From an uncultured Bdellovibrionales bacterium (GTDB taxonomy: Bacteria > Bdellovibrionota > Bdellovibrionia > Bdellovibrionales > UBA1609), in assembly GCA_903833275.1 (NCBI GenBank), contig CAILEP010000006.1, forward strand, positions 47,027 to 111,026: DNA of 64,000 bases. Reading direction: 5' to 3'. A model generated the notes under the pieces. That model ran no database searches, was not told the origin of the DNA, and saw only the letters and a list, made by a program, of their open reading frames with translations. Made by a program: the position numbers and the translations under genes. How positions within the stretch are numbered: position 1 is the first letter of the stretch; every line of letters starts with the position of its first letter. Positions 38,063 to 47,532 of the stretch are shown piece after piece.

Positions 38063-38096
38063 GTGTCTAGACACTGGCCACGTCTCAAATTGAGAC
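38063..38096. repeat. Pair of perfect palindromes after thrC
   Basis: GTGTCTAGACAC (38063-38074) is a perfect 12-bp palindrome, and seven bases on GTCTCAA-A-TTGAGAC (38082-38096) is a perfect 7-bp inverted repeat. Neither has a T-run. They sit in the 133-bp gap before the small exported-protein gene, so they could be operator sites for it. Confidence 0.6.
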
Positions 38097-38191
38097 ACCG
38101 CCTAACCCCCTGAAATGACTACATCTGGCCCCCGTTAAATTCCGCTCGCGGTGGCACCGGGTTCGCATTAACATTAGGTATGGAGGTCGTT

Positions 38192-38350
38192 ATGAAAAAG
38201 ACCATATTAGTTACAGGTGCTCTTATAATTGGATTGATCTCGGTATCTTCGTTCGCATGCCCATTTAGCCTCGATAGAAATGTAAATACCAATGTGAAGA
38301 AGAAGACTACGACCGTAGTGCCTACCGCAGGGCATACTCAGCAGAAATAA
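38192..38350 (+). CDS. Small exported protein, 52 residues
   Basis: An ATG at 38192 with a good TGGAGG site 6-7 bp upstream opens a 52-codon frame. The product has a textbook signal peptide (Lys-Lys start, hydrophobic ILVTGALIIGLISVSSF, cleavage after SFA) and a mature part of 30 residues beginning CPFSLDRN, then basic and Thr-rich (VKKKTTTVVPT). The site does not fit a strict lipobox. Function unknown; possibly a small envelope or surface peptide. Confidence 0.6.
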   Translation: MKKTILVTGALIIGLISVSSFACPFSLDRNVNTNVKKKTTTVVPTAGHTQQK

Positions 38351-38390
38351 CGGCCCACTAGCCGCGGGCGCTTTGACTCGCGGTTAGAGA

Positions 38391-38879
38391 CTATTCTCTA
38401 ATATTTTCTGATTTCACTGCGCGGCGGTCACTTGTCGACTCTGCGCTCTCATCAATAAATTTAGATCTAATTTTAGCCGACGTGGCCGATGCCTTTTCTT
38501 TTATCTTTTGAAATGTCGAAGAGGCTTTTACTTCTTCGTAGGCGCCTTTTGCGGCCTCCTCAACCTGTTCGGCTTTTTGCTTAACCGCCTTCTCACTTCG
38601 CTCAACCGAAAACGCAAGGTGGCGCGAGCCTGGCCGATTCTCTTCTTGCATTGCTTTTGAGAAGTGCGTGTCGAAAGAGCGATTGGCCTTAGTCCACATA
38701 TTTCGTAAAAACACCACAGTGCCCTGGGCGGTCTTATTAAGCGGAGTCACCACTTCTGACGACGTAATTGCCATCATCACGTGGTCTTCAATAGTCTGAG
38801 TGCCCCAGCGGATCTGCATGGCCAGCACAAGTAAAACAGTGATTATTGTGGTGCGGATAACAAAGCTGAAAGATCCCAT
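38391..38879 (-). CDS. Membrane-anchored coiled-coil protein
   Basis: A 162-residue protein with one N-terminal membrane helix (about 7-24, FVIRTTIITVLLVLAMQI) and a long, highly charged helical remainder (SEKAVKQKAEQVEEAAKGAYEE and beyond) with Ala/Lys/Glu repeats similar to apolipoprotein- or LEA-like helices. No family is recognised. It starts 6 bp after the CheY-like gene with GGAGG inside the end of that gene, so the two are one operon; it may be a partner of the regulator. Confidence 0.72.
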   Translation of the reverse strand: MGSFSFVIRTTIITVLLVLAMQIRWGTQTIEDHVMMAITSSEVVTPLNKTAQGTVVFLRNMWTKANRSFDTHFSKAMQEENRPGSRHLAFSVERSEKAVKQKAEQVEEAAKGAYEEVKASSTFQKIKEKASATSAKIRSKFIDESAESTSDRRAVKSENIRE

Positions 38880-38885
38880 CTAAAA

Positions 38886-39290
38886 CTATCCTCCGTGTGG
38901 TATCGGTCGTGACTTTGATTTTGAACCTAAACTCATCGTAGTTCTAAGAACTTTTAACAGGGCCTCGGCGGTGAAGGGTTTCGAGAGAAAGTGACTGCAG
39001 CCAGCCTCAAGCGCTTTAAGGGTCAGATTGGTTTGGCCCTCTGTTGAGCAGGCAATAATTTTGATCTTTGGCATTTCTTCGAGAATTTCCTTGGTCACCT
39101 CAATGCCATTTTTTTTAGGCATAACAAGGTCCATCAAGACAACATCAGGTTTGAGCCGTCGTATAACATCAACAGCCTCTTCGCCGTCGATGGCCTCGCC
39201 GACGTACTCAAACTCAGTGTCCCTGATAAGGCCACGAATGGCCTCACGTATAAACGGCGCATCATCAACGATTACGAGTTTAATTCCCAT
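38886..39290 (-). CDS. CheY-like response regulator
   Basis: A 134-residue single receiver domain. The acidic pocket Asp9-Asp10, phospho-acceptor Asp54 (VVLMDLVMP), Ser82 (IIACST) and Lys104 (FLSKPF) are all in place. No output domain is attached, so it acts by contact with other proteins, as CheY does. The cognate kinase is not adjacent. It is co-transcribed with the coiled-coil membrane protein and divergent from a DedA gene (27 bp). Confidence 0.93.
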   Translation of the reverse strand: MGIKLVIVDDAPFIREAIRGLIRDTEFEYVGEAIDGEEAVDVIRRLKPDVVLMDLVMPKKNGIEVTKEILEEMPKIKIIACSTEGQTNLTLKALEAGCSHFLSKPFTAEALLKVLRTTMSLGSKSKSRPIPHGG

Positions 39291-39317
39291 GGCTTATATT
39301 ATAGTCTCAGCACTCTC

Positions 39318-40019
39318 GTGGAACGAACTAAATTTACGGTAAAACTCATTACTTTTCTCTCCGGCTTTAGTGGCATTAAAGCCTATGGCGTCATTCTTGG
39401 CGTCTTACTCGCCTGTGGTCTAGGTGTTCCGCTGCCTGAAGACATTTCGTTGATCAGTGCGGGCATTCTTGCGGCGCTTAAATCGATCACCCTTTATGGG
39501 GCTGTTATTGTCGGTTTCGCCGGAGTTCTTATGGGCGATGCCTTTCTATTTTTTCTCGGCCGACTTTACGGGTATCGCGTTTTCAAGCTGCCGCTCTTTC
39601 GGTCCGTGTTCACAGAAAAGCGCATACAGTTGGCGCGCCAAAAAGTGCTTTCTAATTCGAAGTTCATTTGTTTTACTGGTCGTTTTTTACCCGGCCTGCG
39701 CGCGCCGATCTTTCTAACGTCAGGGATTATGGGCGTCAGACCAATTGTCTTTTTGTCACTTGATGCGGCCGCTGCAATGATAAGCGTGCCCGTTTGGGTT
39801 TATGTCGGTTGGTATTTCGGTAAGAATTTAGATCAGGCGCTTACCATTGCGATTCGCACCCAAAAGTATTTTATTGCAGCCGTCACTTTGCTTTTACTGA
39901 GTTACGCCTGGTGGAAGATTCGAGCGGCCCGACATGAAGAAAAATCACTTGATCCGCATGACTTGCCGCCAATCCCGCCCGAGTTGCCTGAACTAGAAGT
40001 TCAATCTCCCCAAGAATAG
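39318..40019 (+). CDS. DedA-family membrane protein
   Basis: A 233-residue integral membrane protein of the DedA/SNARE-associated family (VTT fold), members of which act in undecaprenyl-phosphate or phospholipid translocation. Family motifs are GLGVPLPEDI, GDAFLFFLGRLYG and the FTGRFLPGLRAPIFLTSGIMG stretch with the essential arginines. The C-terminus is hydrophilic and Pro/Glu-rich. The start is a GTG without a clear ribosome binding site. The last 19 bp overlap the convergent gene. A second DedA gene lies at 49876. Confidence 0.88.
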   Translation: MERTKFTVKLITFLSGFSGIKAYGVILGVLLACGLGVPLPEDISLISAGILAALKSITLYGAVIVGFAGVLMGDAFLFFLGRLYGYRVFKLPLFRSVFTEKRIQLARQKVLSNSKFICFTGRFLPGLRAPIFLTSGIMGVRPIVFLSLDAAAAMISVPVWVYVGWYFGKNLDQALTIAIRTQKYFIAAVTLLLLSYAWWKIRAARHEEKSLDPHDLPPIPPELPELEVQSPQE

Positions 40020-41170
40020 CCAAGCTCTAAAAGAGTCGCTCCGGTGGTTACAGAAACGCCAGCTGGAGTTGCGCCAGTAGCCGGGTCAACGGCTGTTGCG
40101 TTGCCTGTATAAATTGATTTTTCGGCACGGTGTGAAAGACGCCAGAACACCCGATTGTTACGATCGAGATTGAAGTCTTCACCAATCGAAAATTTCAAGG
40201 CATAGGCGGTCGGCCCGCCGCCACTCTGCGCGCTCGAGGTCGTCGGCTGCTCGGTCACTTTCATTTTTGGTATGATTTCGCTGCTAACGGCCCAGGCGTG
40301 CGAAGGCCCTGTGGGTACAGCGAGCCTGAGCGAAAGATCTAGCCCATATTCTTGAAGACGGATTCTGTTTTGCTCGTTTTGGGCGACCATCATTTGATAT
40401 TCGTTGTAACCGAAGCCAAAAGTGAGGCTTGGTGATTTTTTAGATAAAGAAAAATATTTTCTGAATAGAAAATTAACTGAAGTGTAACGATGGTCGACGA
40501 GCGTCGTGCGAGAAGTCGTCGGATCGCCGTTTAGATCAGCGGCTAAGGTCGTAAAATAGCCGATGTCGATTGCCAAAAATGGGGTCATCCAAATATCAGC
40601 CGAGGTCGAAATGCCGGGGCCGCCGCTGTGATATCGTCGAAACCAATAGGCACTTGATGAATCGATGTAAAGATACGAAGGTGCCACACTGAAACTTAAA
40701 ATATTGAGTCGGGGGTCGTCGGGCTGAAGCTTATCTTTGTAATGTCCAATGCTGTCGCTGTCACCGCCAAGTATCATGGCTTGTACGGCTTCAGAAAAAT
40801 TTTTATTTTCTGAATTTGCAACCGGGTTGGCACTATTTTCGAGGGCGGGATGGTTGGCGTATGCGGAGCTAGCCTGGGCGGCATTCGGCTGTTTTGCAGC
40901 TGAGTTGCCATCGGCGGCGCTTGTTGGGTCTGGTTTTTCAACCTTTGGCGCGGTGGGTGAGGCCCATCTTTTAATAGGTTTTGCGGCCTGAGTTGGCGCG
41001 ACTGGCTTAACCACATACCGACCATTGTCTAGGTTGGCGTCGCTGTTTTCTGAGCCCGCAGAGCCAGGCTTTAACAGCAGCGAGCTAGTGGGGTCAACTT
41101 GCGCCAGAGCGGCGAAAGAGTAAAAGTGCAGATTGCCCAAAAATATTAAAAGTGAAATCAGTTTTTTCAC
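40001..41170 (-). CDS. Probable outer-membrane beta-barrel protein
   Basis: A 389-residue exported protein. The preferred start is GTG at 41170, giving the signal peptide VKKLISLLIFLGNLHFYSF (cleavage near ALAQ); the frame is open to 41311, which would overlap the divergent gene. After a Pro/Ala/Lys-rich disordered part (to about 130), the C-terminal 240 residues show alternating amphipathic strands with aromatic girdles (SYLYIDSSSAYWFRRYHSG, SVNFLFRKYF, GFGYNEYQMMV), the signature of a small outer-membrane barrel. Its barrel resembles that of the divergent neighbour, suggesting paralogy or a joint complex. Confidence 0.65.
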   Translation of the reverse strand: MKKLISLLIFLGNLHFYSFAALAQVDPTSSLLLKPGSAGSENSDANLDNGRYVVKPVAPTQAAKPIKRWASPTAPKVEKPDPTSAADGNSAAKQPNAAQASSAYANHPALENSANPVANSENKNFSEAVQAMILGGDSDSIGHYKDKLQPDDPRLNILSFSVAPSYLYIDSSSAYWFRRYHSGGPGISTSADIWMTPFLAIDIGYFTTLAADLNGDPTTSRTTLVDHRYTSVNFLFRKYFSLSKKSPSLTFGFGYNEYQMMVAQNEQNRIRLQEYGLDLSLRLAVPTGPSHAWAVSSEIIPKMKVTEQPTTSSAQSGGGPTAYALKFSIGEDFNLDRNNRVFWRLSHRAEKSIYTGNATAVDPATGATPAGVSVTTGATLLELGYSWGD

Positions 41171-41247
41171 GCTCAATCTCTTCGGATTTTTTAGTGCTGG
41201 GCTTGATGAAAATTGACCAGCAAACGCGATGCGAGCAGACTGTTTAA

Positions 41248-42804
41248 ATGAGATTTCTGCTCTCACTGACCATCGTCGGCCTAGGCCTGTTTTGCCACGC
41301 ACAATCTTCATCGGGCTATAAAAGCGATGAAGACGTGGCGCTTACTATTCGTACGCTTTCACTGCTGCCAGTGTTTGATAACTTGCGTGGCATTTATGCG
41401 CGACCGGTCGAAACCGCCCTCACCGAAAAAATAAAATCAGGTCATCGCTTTGAATTTATTGAAGCCACGGCAAGCGGCCCGGTGGTGACCCCAGACGAGC
41501 TTGAAGAAGATGTAGCCAACATTAAAAGCATGATGAAGGGTCTTACGGCCGATGCCGTGGTGGCCACCAGCATTTCAAAAGGCCCGGGCGGTATCGCCAT
41601 TAAAATGGATCTCTTTCTAAAAGCCGATCAGACTTTGATTGCGCAAGAGTCACTGACAAACATTCAACGTTTCGATGTCGATGCCATAAAAAAACTTGCC
41701 GACCAATTGATTGAAAAACTTTTCAAAAAAATTCCGTACAATGGTTTGGTTTTAAGCCGCCAGGGCACGCGAGTAACGATAAACATGGGCCACAAAGACG
41801 GCGTTGAACCTGATCAAATTTTGCCGGTCATTCAAATCATTAAATCCGTTCGGCATCCCAAGTTTCATTTTCTGGTTAGTACCGAAAAAGAGATTATTGG
41901 TAAAATTAAAATCTTAAAAGTCGACGACACACTGAGCTTCGGCCGAATTGTAACTGAAAAAGGCGCTGGCTCGATTCAGCCCAATTCAAAAATCGCCACC
42001 CTTGAAAACGTAAGCTATTCAAATACGGATTCGTTGTCAGATATTCATACGGGCGAAGAAGTGCTGTCAGAAAAACCCGACGCAGCGGTCAGCTACGGCC
42101 AAAAGCCCGTCGCCTGGTTGCCCGAGCGAAAACCAACGTTTGGTGTCGTTGGCGCGCGTATGGGGCTCGGCACCTTTCAAGAGAACGTCGACACGGCGGC
42201 CGGCACGGCCCTTATGGCCAACGGCTCAATTTACCCCAGCATTATTCTCGAAGGTGAGCTTTGGTTAACCCCAGCGTGGAGCATGCACGCACTCATGCGC
42301 CAGGGTATTATATCCACCAACAACCCGGTTTCAGGTGCTCAGCCGACCAAGTTGTCGCACCGGCTTTCATCGTATGATTTTCTTTTTGGCTATAACTTGC
42401 GCCTGGCAAATGCCGTGTCGGCACCGAAGGTAGAATTGCTTTTCGGATTTTCGTCTTACGAACTCTTTGTTGATCAATCAACCCCAGTGGGCCTGACCAC
42501 GAAAGCCTACAGTGGGCCGAAGCTTGGTATTGCGGGCTCGTACCCACTCGGTGATGGATCGCCCTATAGCCTGGGCGCGGATCTTAATTTTCTATTTCAA
42601 TCGCGGCTCAATGAAACCCCGAGTGTTTCGGGCAACGGTTCAAATTCAGTTACCGCCTTTGGGCTTTTTGGCGACAAACAACTATATATAAATCTAAAGG
42701 CGCGAGCTCAGCTTGATTTTGAAATATATGCGACCAGTTTTTCAAGCGGCAGCTCGAGTCAAAAGCACACGACAGCTTCGGCGGGCCTCTACTATTTATT
42801 CTAA
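41248..42804 (+). CDS. Exported two-domain protein with C-terminal barrel
   Basis: A 518-residue protein with a signal peptide (MRFLLSLTIVGLGLFCHAQ). Residues 30-160 form an alpha/beta domain like the N-terminal part of TolB or CsgG-type proteins (LSLLPVFDNL, ADAVVATSISKGPGG). Residues 165-270 resemble a small SH3- or OB-like module (GTRVTINMGHKDGVEPDQ). From about 290 the sequence becomes a run of amphipathic strands ending YYLF, with a terminal Phe as in many outer-membrane barrels. Not a known family. It is divergent from the other barrel gene by 77 bp and probably functions with it. Confidence 0.62.
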   Translation: MRFLLSLTIVGLGLFCHAQSSSGYKSDEDVALTIRTLSLLPVFDNLRGIYARPVETALTEKIKSGHRFEFIEATASGPVVTPDELEEDVANIKSMMKGLTADAVVATSISKGPGGIAIKMDLFLKADQTLIAQESLTNIQRFDVDAIKKLADQLIEKLFKKIPYNGLVLSRQGTRVTINMGHKDGVEPDQILPVIQIIKSVRHPKFHFLVSTEKEIIGKIKILKVDDTLSFGRIVTEKGAGSIQPNSKIATLENVSYSNTDSLSDIHTGEEVLSEKPDAAVSYGQKPVAWLPERKPTFGVVGARMGLGTFQENVDTAAGTALMANGSIYPSIILEGELWLTPAWSMHALMRQGIISTNNPVSGAQPTKLSHRLSSYDFLFGYNLRLANAVSAPKVELLFGFSSYELFVDQSTPVGLTTKAYSGPKLGIAGSYPLGDGSPYSLGADLNFLFQSRLNETPSVSGNGSNSVTAFGLFGDKQLYINLKARAQLDFEIYATSFSSGSSSQKHTTASAGLYYLF

Positions 42805-42833
42805 AAAAAGAGCCGGTTATTTCTAACCAGCTC
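42803..42833 (-). terminator. groEL terminator (minus strand)
   Basis: On the minus strand a 10-bp stem with one mismatch (GAGCTGGTTA / TAACCGGCTC, 42810-42833, loop GAAA) is followed by seven Ts (42803-42809). It lies 57 bp after the groEL stop codon. Confidence 0.82.
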
Positions 42834-42889
42834 AAGAGTCATTTTAATATTTGAGACGAATTCGGCATCGCCCTAAGGCGACCGCCGAC

Positions 42890-44557
<1,668 letters not shown>

Positions 44558-44563
44558 TTAAAT

Positions 44564-44875
44564 TTAGTTAAGAACGCCGAGAACGTCTTCTTCGCGCATC
44601 ATTAAGAATTCTGTTCCGTTTAATTTAAGTTCTGTGCCTGAGTATTTGCCGAAAAGAATTTTGTCGCCGGCCTTTACATCAAGGGGCATAACTTTGCCGT
44701 CTTCAGTTAGGCGACCTTTGCCTGTGGCGATAACTTCACCACGCTGGGGCTTCTCTTTCGCCGATTCGGGGATGATAATACCACCCGTAGTTTTCTCATC
44801 TTCTTGCAAACGACGCACTAGAATGCGGTCATGCAAGGGGCGTACTTTCGTTTCTGAAGTCGCTGCTTTTGCCAT
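44564..44875 (-). CDS. groS: Co-chaperonin GroES
   Basis: The 103-residue lid of the chaperonin. It has the family start [13 protein letters not shown], the mobile loop ([18 protein letters not shown]) that contacts GroEL, and the closing [14 protein letters not shown] and [11 protein letters not shown] strong AGGAGG site precedes the ATG at 44875. First gene of the groES-groEL operon. Confidence 0.98.
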   Translation of the reverse strand: MAKAATSETKVRPLHDRILVRRLQEDEKTTGGIIIPESAKEKPQRGEVIATGKGRLTEDGKVMPLDVKAGDKILFGKYSGTELKLNGTEFLMMREEDVLGVLN

Positions 44876-44941
44876 GTTTTCCTCCTGGTTTTGGTTACTT
44901 TAAATTCAAAGCAATTTTGGTTATTTTTGTTAAGACGGTCA

Positions 44942-44971
44942 TCAATATGAACTCGCCCGCATCTCTGTCAA
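44942..44971 (-). promoter_or_regulatory. Putative groESL promoter
   Basis: On the minus strand TTGACA (44966-44971) is followed after 18 bp by TATTGA (44942-44947), about 66 bp upstream of groES. It resembles a housekeeping promoter more than a sigma-32 site. No CIRCE repeat (TTAGCACTC-N9-GAGTGCTAA) is present, so HrcA control in its usual form is not indicated. Confidence 0.4.
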
Positions 44972-45012
44972 GCCAGGCCATAAAAAATATGTTGTTTAGG
45001 CAGAAGATTTCC

Positions 45013-45435
45013 TTAGAGATTAGAGGCTTGGTCGCTTGGCTCATGCGAACTTAGGTACATTTTCAGTAAAAGGGTCACTTCTTGGGGAGTTAGGTTGTGG
45101 GCAGCGGCCTCAATAGTGCCAGGTTCACGTAAGAAATGGCTCAAATATACGTTAAAATAGTCCTCAATTGTGAGGTCGCGAACGACCTGAGCCGCGTTCT
45201 TGGCAACGCGAAATTCAAGCTCTATTTTATTGATATCACTGACTTTTTTCGCCGATCCATCTTTAACAAGCTTGATTCGATTGCTTAAGCGAACGGCGCG
45301 GTTGTCGGCCTCGGTAATCTGCAAGCTCTTCCAGCTTGAGAAGTTGAGGATGTGCGGTGGCGGGGCATTGCCAACCTGGGCAAAGCAAGGCACAGAAAGA
45401 CTTACAAGCAATATATAGAAAATTACCGCACGCAC
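45013..45435 (-). CDS. Exported protein of unknown function
   Basis: A 140-residue protein with a signal peptide (VRAVIFYILLVSLSVPCFAQ). The GTG at 45435 is preferred because GGAGG lies 6 bp before it; a GTG at 45447 is in the same frame. The mature part is helical and soluble with a motif-like C-terminus (NLTPQEVTLLLKMYLS). No family recognised. The gene lies on the same strand as groES, 137 bp upstream of its start codon. Confidence 0.68.
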   Translation of the reverse strand: MRAVIFYILLVSLSVPCFAQVGNAPPPHILNFSSWKSLQITEADNRAVRLSNRIKLVKDGSAKKVSDINKIELEFRVAKNAAQVVRDLTIEDYFNVYLSHFLREPGTIEAAAHNLTPQEVTLLLKMYLSSHEPSDQASNL

Positions 45436-45599
45436 GAGAGCCTCCACTGGGTCAATAACGCATAGCTACAAGTTGTGTGCCAATGATTGCGGGCTCAACT
45501 GGTGCACACCGCCGACTCGCGCTGCGTTTTAAAGCCGAGTTTCGGCACCCAAAAACAAATTTTGGGCATTCGAAATGGCAAGAGCTAGAAACTTGTAAT

Positions 45600-46733
45600 A
45601 TGTTCAGCCCCATGACGGCATTCGAAATTATTCTCGTTTCAATCCTTGTTTTGGCTGGTTCTTTTGGCGCATGGGCGTTTTACCGCCGGATGCTCGAGCG
45701 CTTTAAAATTTTGGCGGCGGAGTCGCTCGCGGCCAATTCAGAACAATTCTTGGCTATGGCCCGGTCGACGCTTGAGCGCGAAAGCCTGATTGCAAAGGGC
45801 GATCTCGAAAAACGCAAACTGGAGATCGATCATTTAGTTGCTCCGCTCAGTAAGAAACTTGAAGAGTATCAAACCCACCTGCAGCGATTAGAAACCGATC
45901 GAGTGCGATCGTATTCGGCAGTTGAGGCGGAACTGAAACGAGTGGTTGAGGTGGGCGCGACGTTAAATCAAGAAACGGCAGCTTTAAAAAACGCCCTCAA
46001 AAAGCCGCATGTGCGGGGCCGCTGGGGTGAAGTGCAGTTGCGAAACTGTATTGAGCTCGCGGGGATGTCTGAGCACTCAGATGTGACTTTTCAAGACAGC
46101 AACACCGATGAAGACGGGCAGCGGCTGATACCCGATTTGACAGTGCGAATGCCGGGAGGGCGAGTGGTGATTGTCGATGCGAAAACGCCGATTGACGCCT
46201 TTATTTCTTCGCTCGAGGCGACAAGCGACGAAGTGCGCGCCGCAGAGTTGGCACGCCACGGTCGTCACGTAAAAGATCACGTCAAAAAACTCTCGCAAAA
46301 AGCTTATTCAGAGCACTTAAAAAATTCTGCCGATTTTACCGTTATGTTTTTGCCAAACGAATCGTTTCTTTATGCCGCACTCGAGTCTGAGCCCGATTTG
46401 GTTGAATTCGCAATCCAGAAAAAAATTCTAATTGCGACTCCACCGACTTTTATTGGGCTGTTGAAGGTCATTCGTTACGGCTGGAACGAAGAGCGTCTTG
46501 CCGAAAATGCCCAAAAAATTTCAGAGGCAGGCATTGAGCTGCACCGGCGGGTCGCTGATTTCTTAGAGGCCTATGTGGGTATCGGTAAACATCTTGACCG
46601 CGCAAGACAAGAATATGAAGTCGGGCTGGCTCGCGTGCAAAGTCGAATTTTGCCTCAGGCCCGAAAGCTTGAATCACTCGGGGCAAAAAGCAATAAAGAG
46701 CTATTGGGTTCGCCCTCAGTGGGCGTCGAATAA
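45600..46733 (+). CDS. rmuC: RmuC-family protein
   Basis: A 377-residue protein with an N-terminal membrane helix (about 7-25), a long coiled coil (about 40-130) and a C-terminal nuclease-like fold. The conserved core is RGRWGEVQLRNCIELAGM, PDLTVRMPGGRVVIVDAKTP (the Asp/Glu-x-Lys of the endonuclease fold) and VMFLPNESFLYAAL. RmuC limits recombination and, in recent work, acts as an anchored nuclease in defence; the exact substrate is unsettled. The start at 45600 (MFSPMTAFEII) is chosen to place the membrane helix first; 45612 is also possible. The end overlaps the next gene by 18 bp, tail to tail. Confidence 0.9.
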   Translation: MFSPMTAFEIILVSILVLAGSFGAWAFYRRMLERFKILAAESLAANSEQFLAMARSTLERESLIAKGDLEKRKLEIDHLVAPLSKKLEEYQTHLQRLETDRVRSYSAVEAELKRVVEVGATLNQETAALKNALKKPHVRGRWGEVQLRNCIELAGMSEHSDVTFQDSNTDEDGQRLIPDLTVRMPGGRVVIVDAKTPIDAFISSLEATSDEVRAAELARHGRHVKDHVKKLSQKAYSEHLKNSADFTVMFLPNESFLYAALESEPDLVEFAIQKKILIATPPTFIGLLKVIRYGWNEERLAENAQKISEAGIELHRRVADFLEAYVGIGKHLDRARQEYEVGLARVQSRILPQARKLESLGAKSNKELLGSPSVGVE

Positions 46734-47318
46734 ACTATCATCCGGCTTAGAGCTACTAGCCGGTGAGCGATTTTCAGTCGGTTTCGAATCAGCCGCTGGC
46801 TTTGCATCTGTCTCTTCGGGCTTTGGCTCCGAAGTGCGAGCTTCGATTTGGTCGCTTGAGTGCCTCAACATAGCGGGCTGAATGACCTCAATTAAACTCG
46901 TTTCGATTCGACTGATTTTCGTTGCAATAGCGCCGTCACCATCTAGACAAGGCACAAATTCTTTGCGGTCGCCGGCATAATTACATTCGTAGGTAATTCG
47001 AACTTTCACGCTGCCGCCCTCTTGGCGCATTTGTACATTTTGGCGCGCGAGAGTTTTCTTGGGGCCATTTGAATAGACAAAATTTCGTGGGGCTAACAGC
47101 AATATCCCGGCGGTTACGTCTTGTCTCTGCACGCTGTACTTATGTTCATCAAGCATCGTCTTAATGTCTGAAAATAACATTGAGGTTGCTTTGTCTGTGG
47201 TCAAAAGAAACTCAGAGGCCGCTCGATTTTTAGGTTCGGTGGCGCAGCCACTGATAAAAATAGAAGTAAAAAGCGAGGTAGAAAGAAAAACCAAAAGTAA
47301 ATTTGAAACCTGTTTCAT
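46716..47318 (-). CDS. Lipoprotein of unknown function
   Basis: A 200-residue lipoprotein with a clear lipobox (FISGC, Cys26). The folded part (about 30-150) contains two further cysteines (YECNYAG, FVPCLDG) that may pair, and a pattern LFSDIKTMLDEHKYSVQRQD typical of small alpha/beta periplasmic domains. The last 45 residues are disordered and rich in Lys, Pro, Glu and Ser. Not a family I recognise. Convergent with rmuC; divergent from the hybrid kinase. Confidence 0.72.
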   Translation of the reverse strand: MKQVSNLLLVFLSTSLFTSIFISGCATEPKNRAASEFLLTTDKATSMLFSDIKTMLDEHKYSVQRQDVTAGILLLAPRNFVYSNGPKKTLARQNVQMRQEGGSVKVRITYECNYAGDRKEFVPCLDGDGAIATKISRIETSLIEVIQPAMLRHSSDQIEARTSEPKPEETDAKPAADSKPTENRSPASSSKPDDSLFDAH

Positions 47319-47532
47319 CGTTCAAAACCTCGTTAGCAAAAATCTCAACATGAGATTGTTAAGGCTTATAGATAAGTTATCGGAGGTGAAGTGCGCAAAG
47401 TTGAGGCGGCGCTCGACTTGTTTTGAGACAAAGCAGAATTTTTTAATTAAAAATGAGCCCCGTGGTTTATTCTTTAAGAAGGTTCAGGGTTTAATTAAAT
47501 TGGATGTGTTGGTTAACCTTAGGGGTACGTGC

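Noticed and set aside
44876..45012. CIRCE/HrcA operator before groESL
   Set aside because: No TTAGCACTC inverted repeat is present.
47164..47532. Upstream extension of the hybrid kinase
   Set aside because: It overlaps the oppositely oriented lipoprotein gene, is basic and not protein-like, and the GTG at 47533 has a good ribosome binding site just before the first membrane helix.
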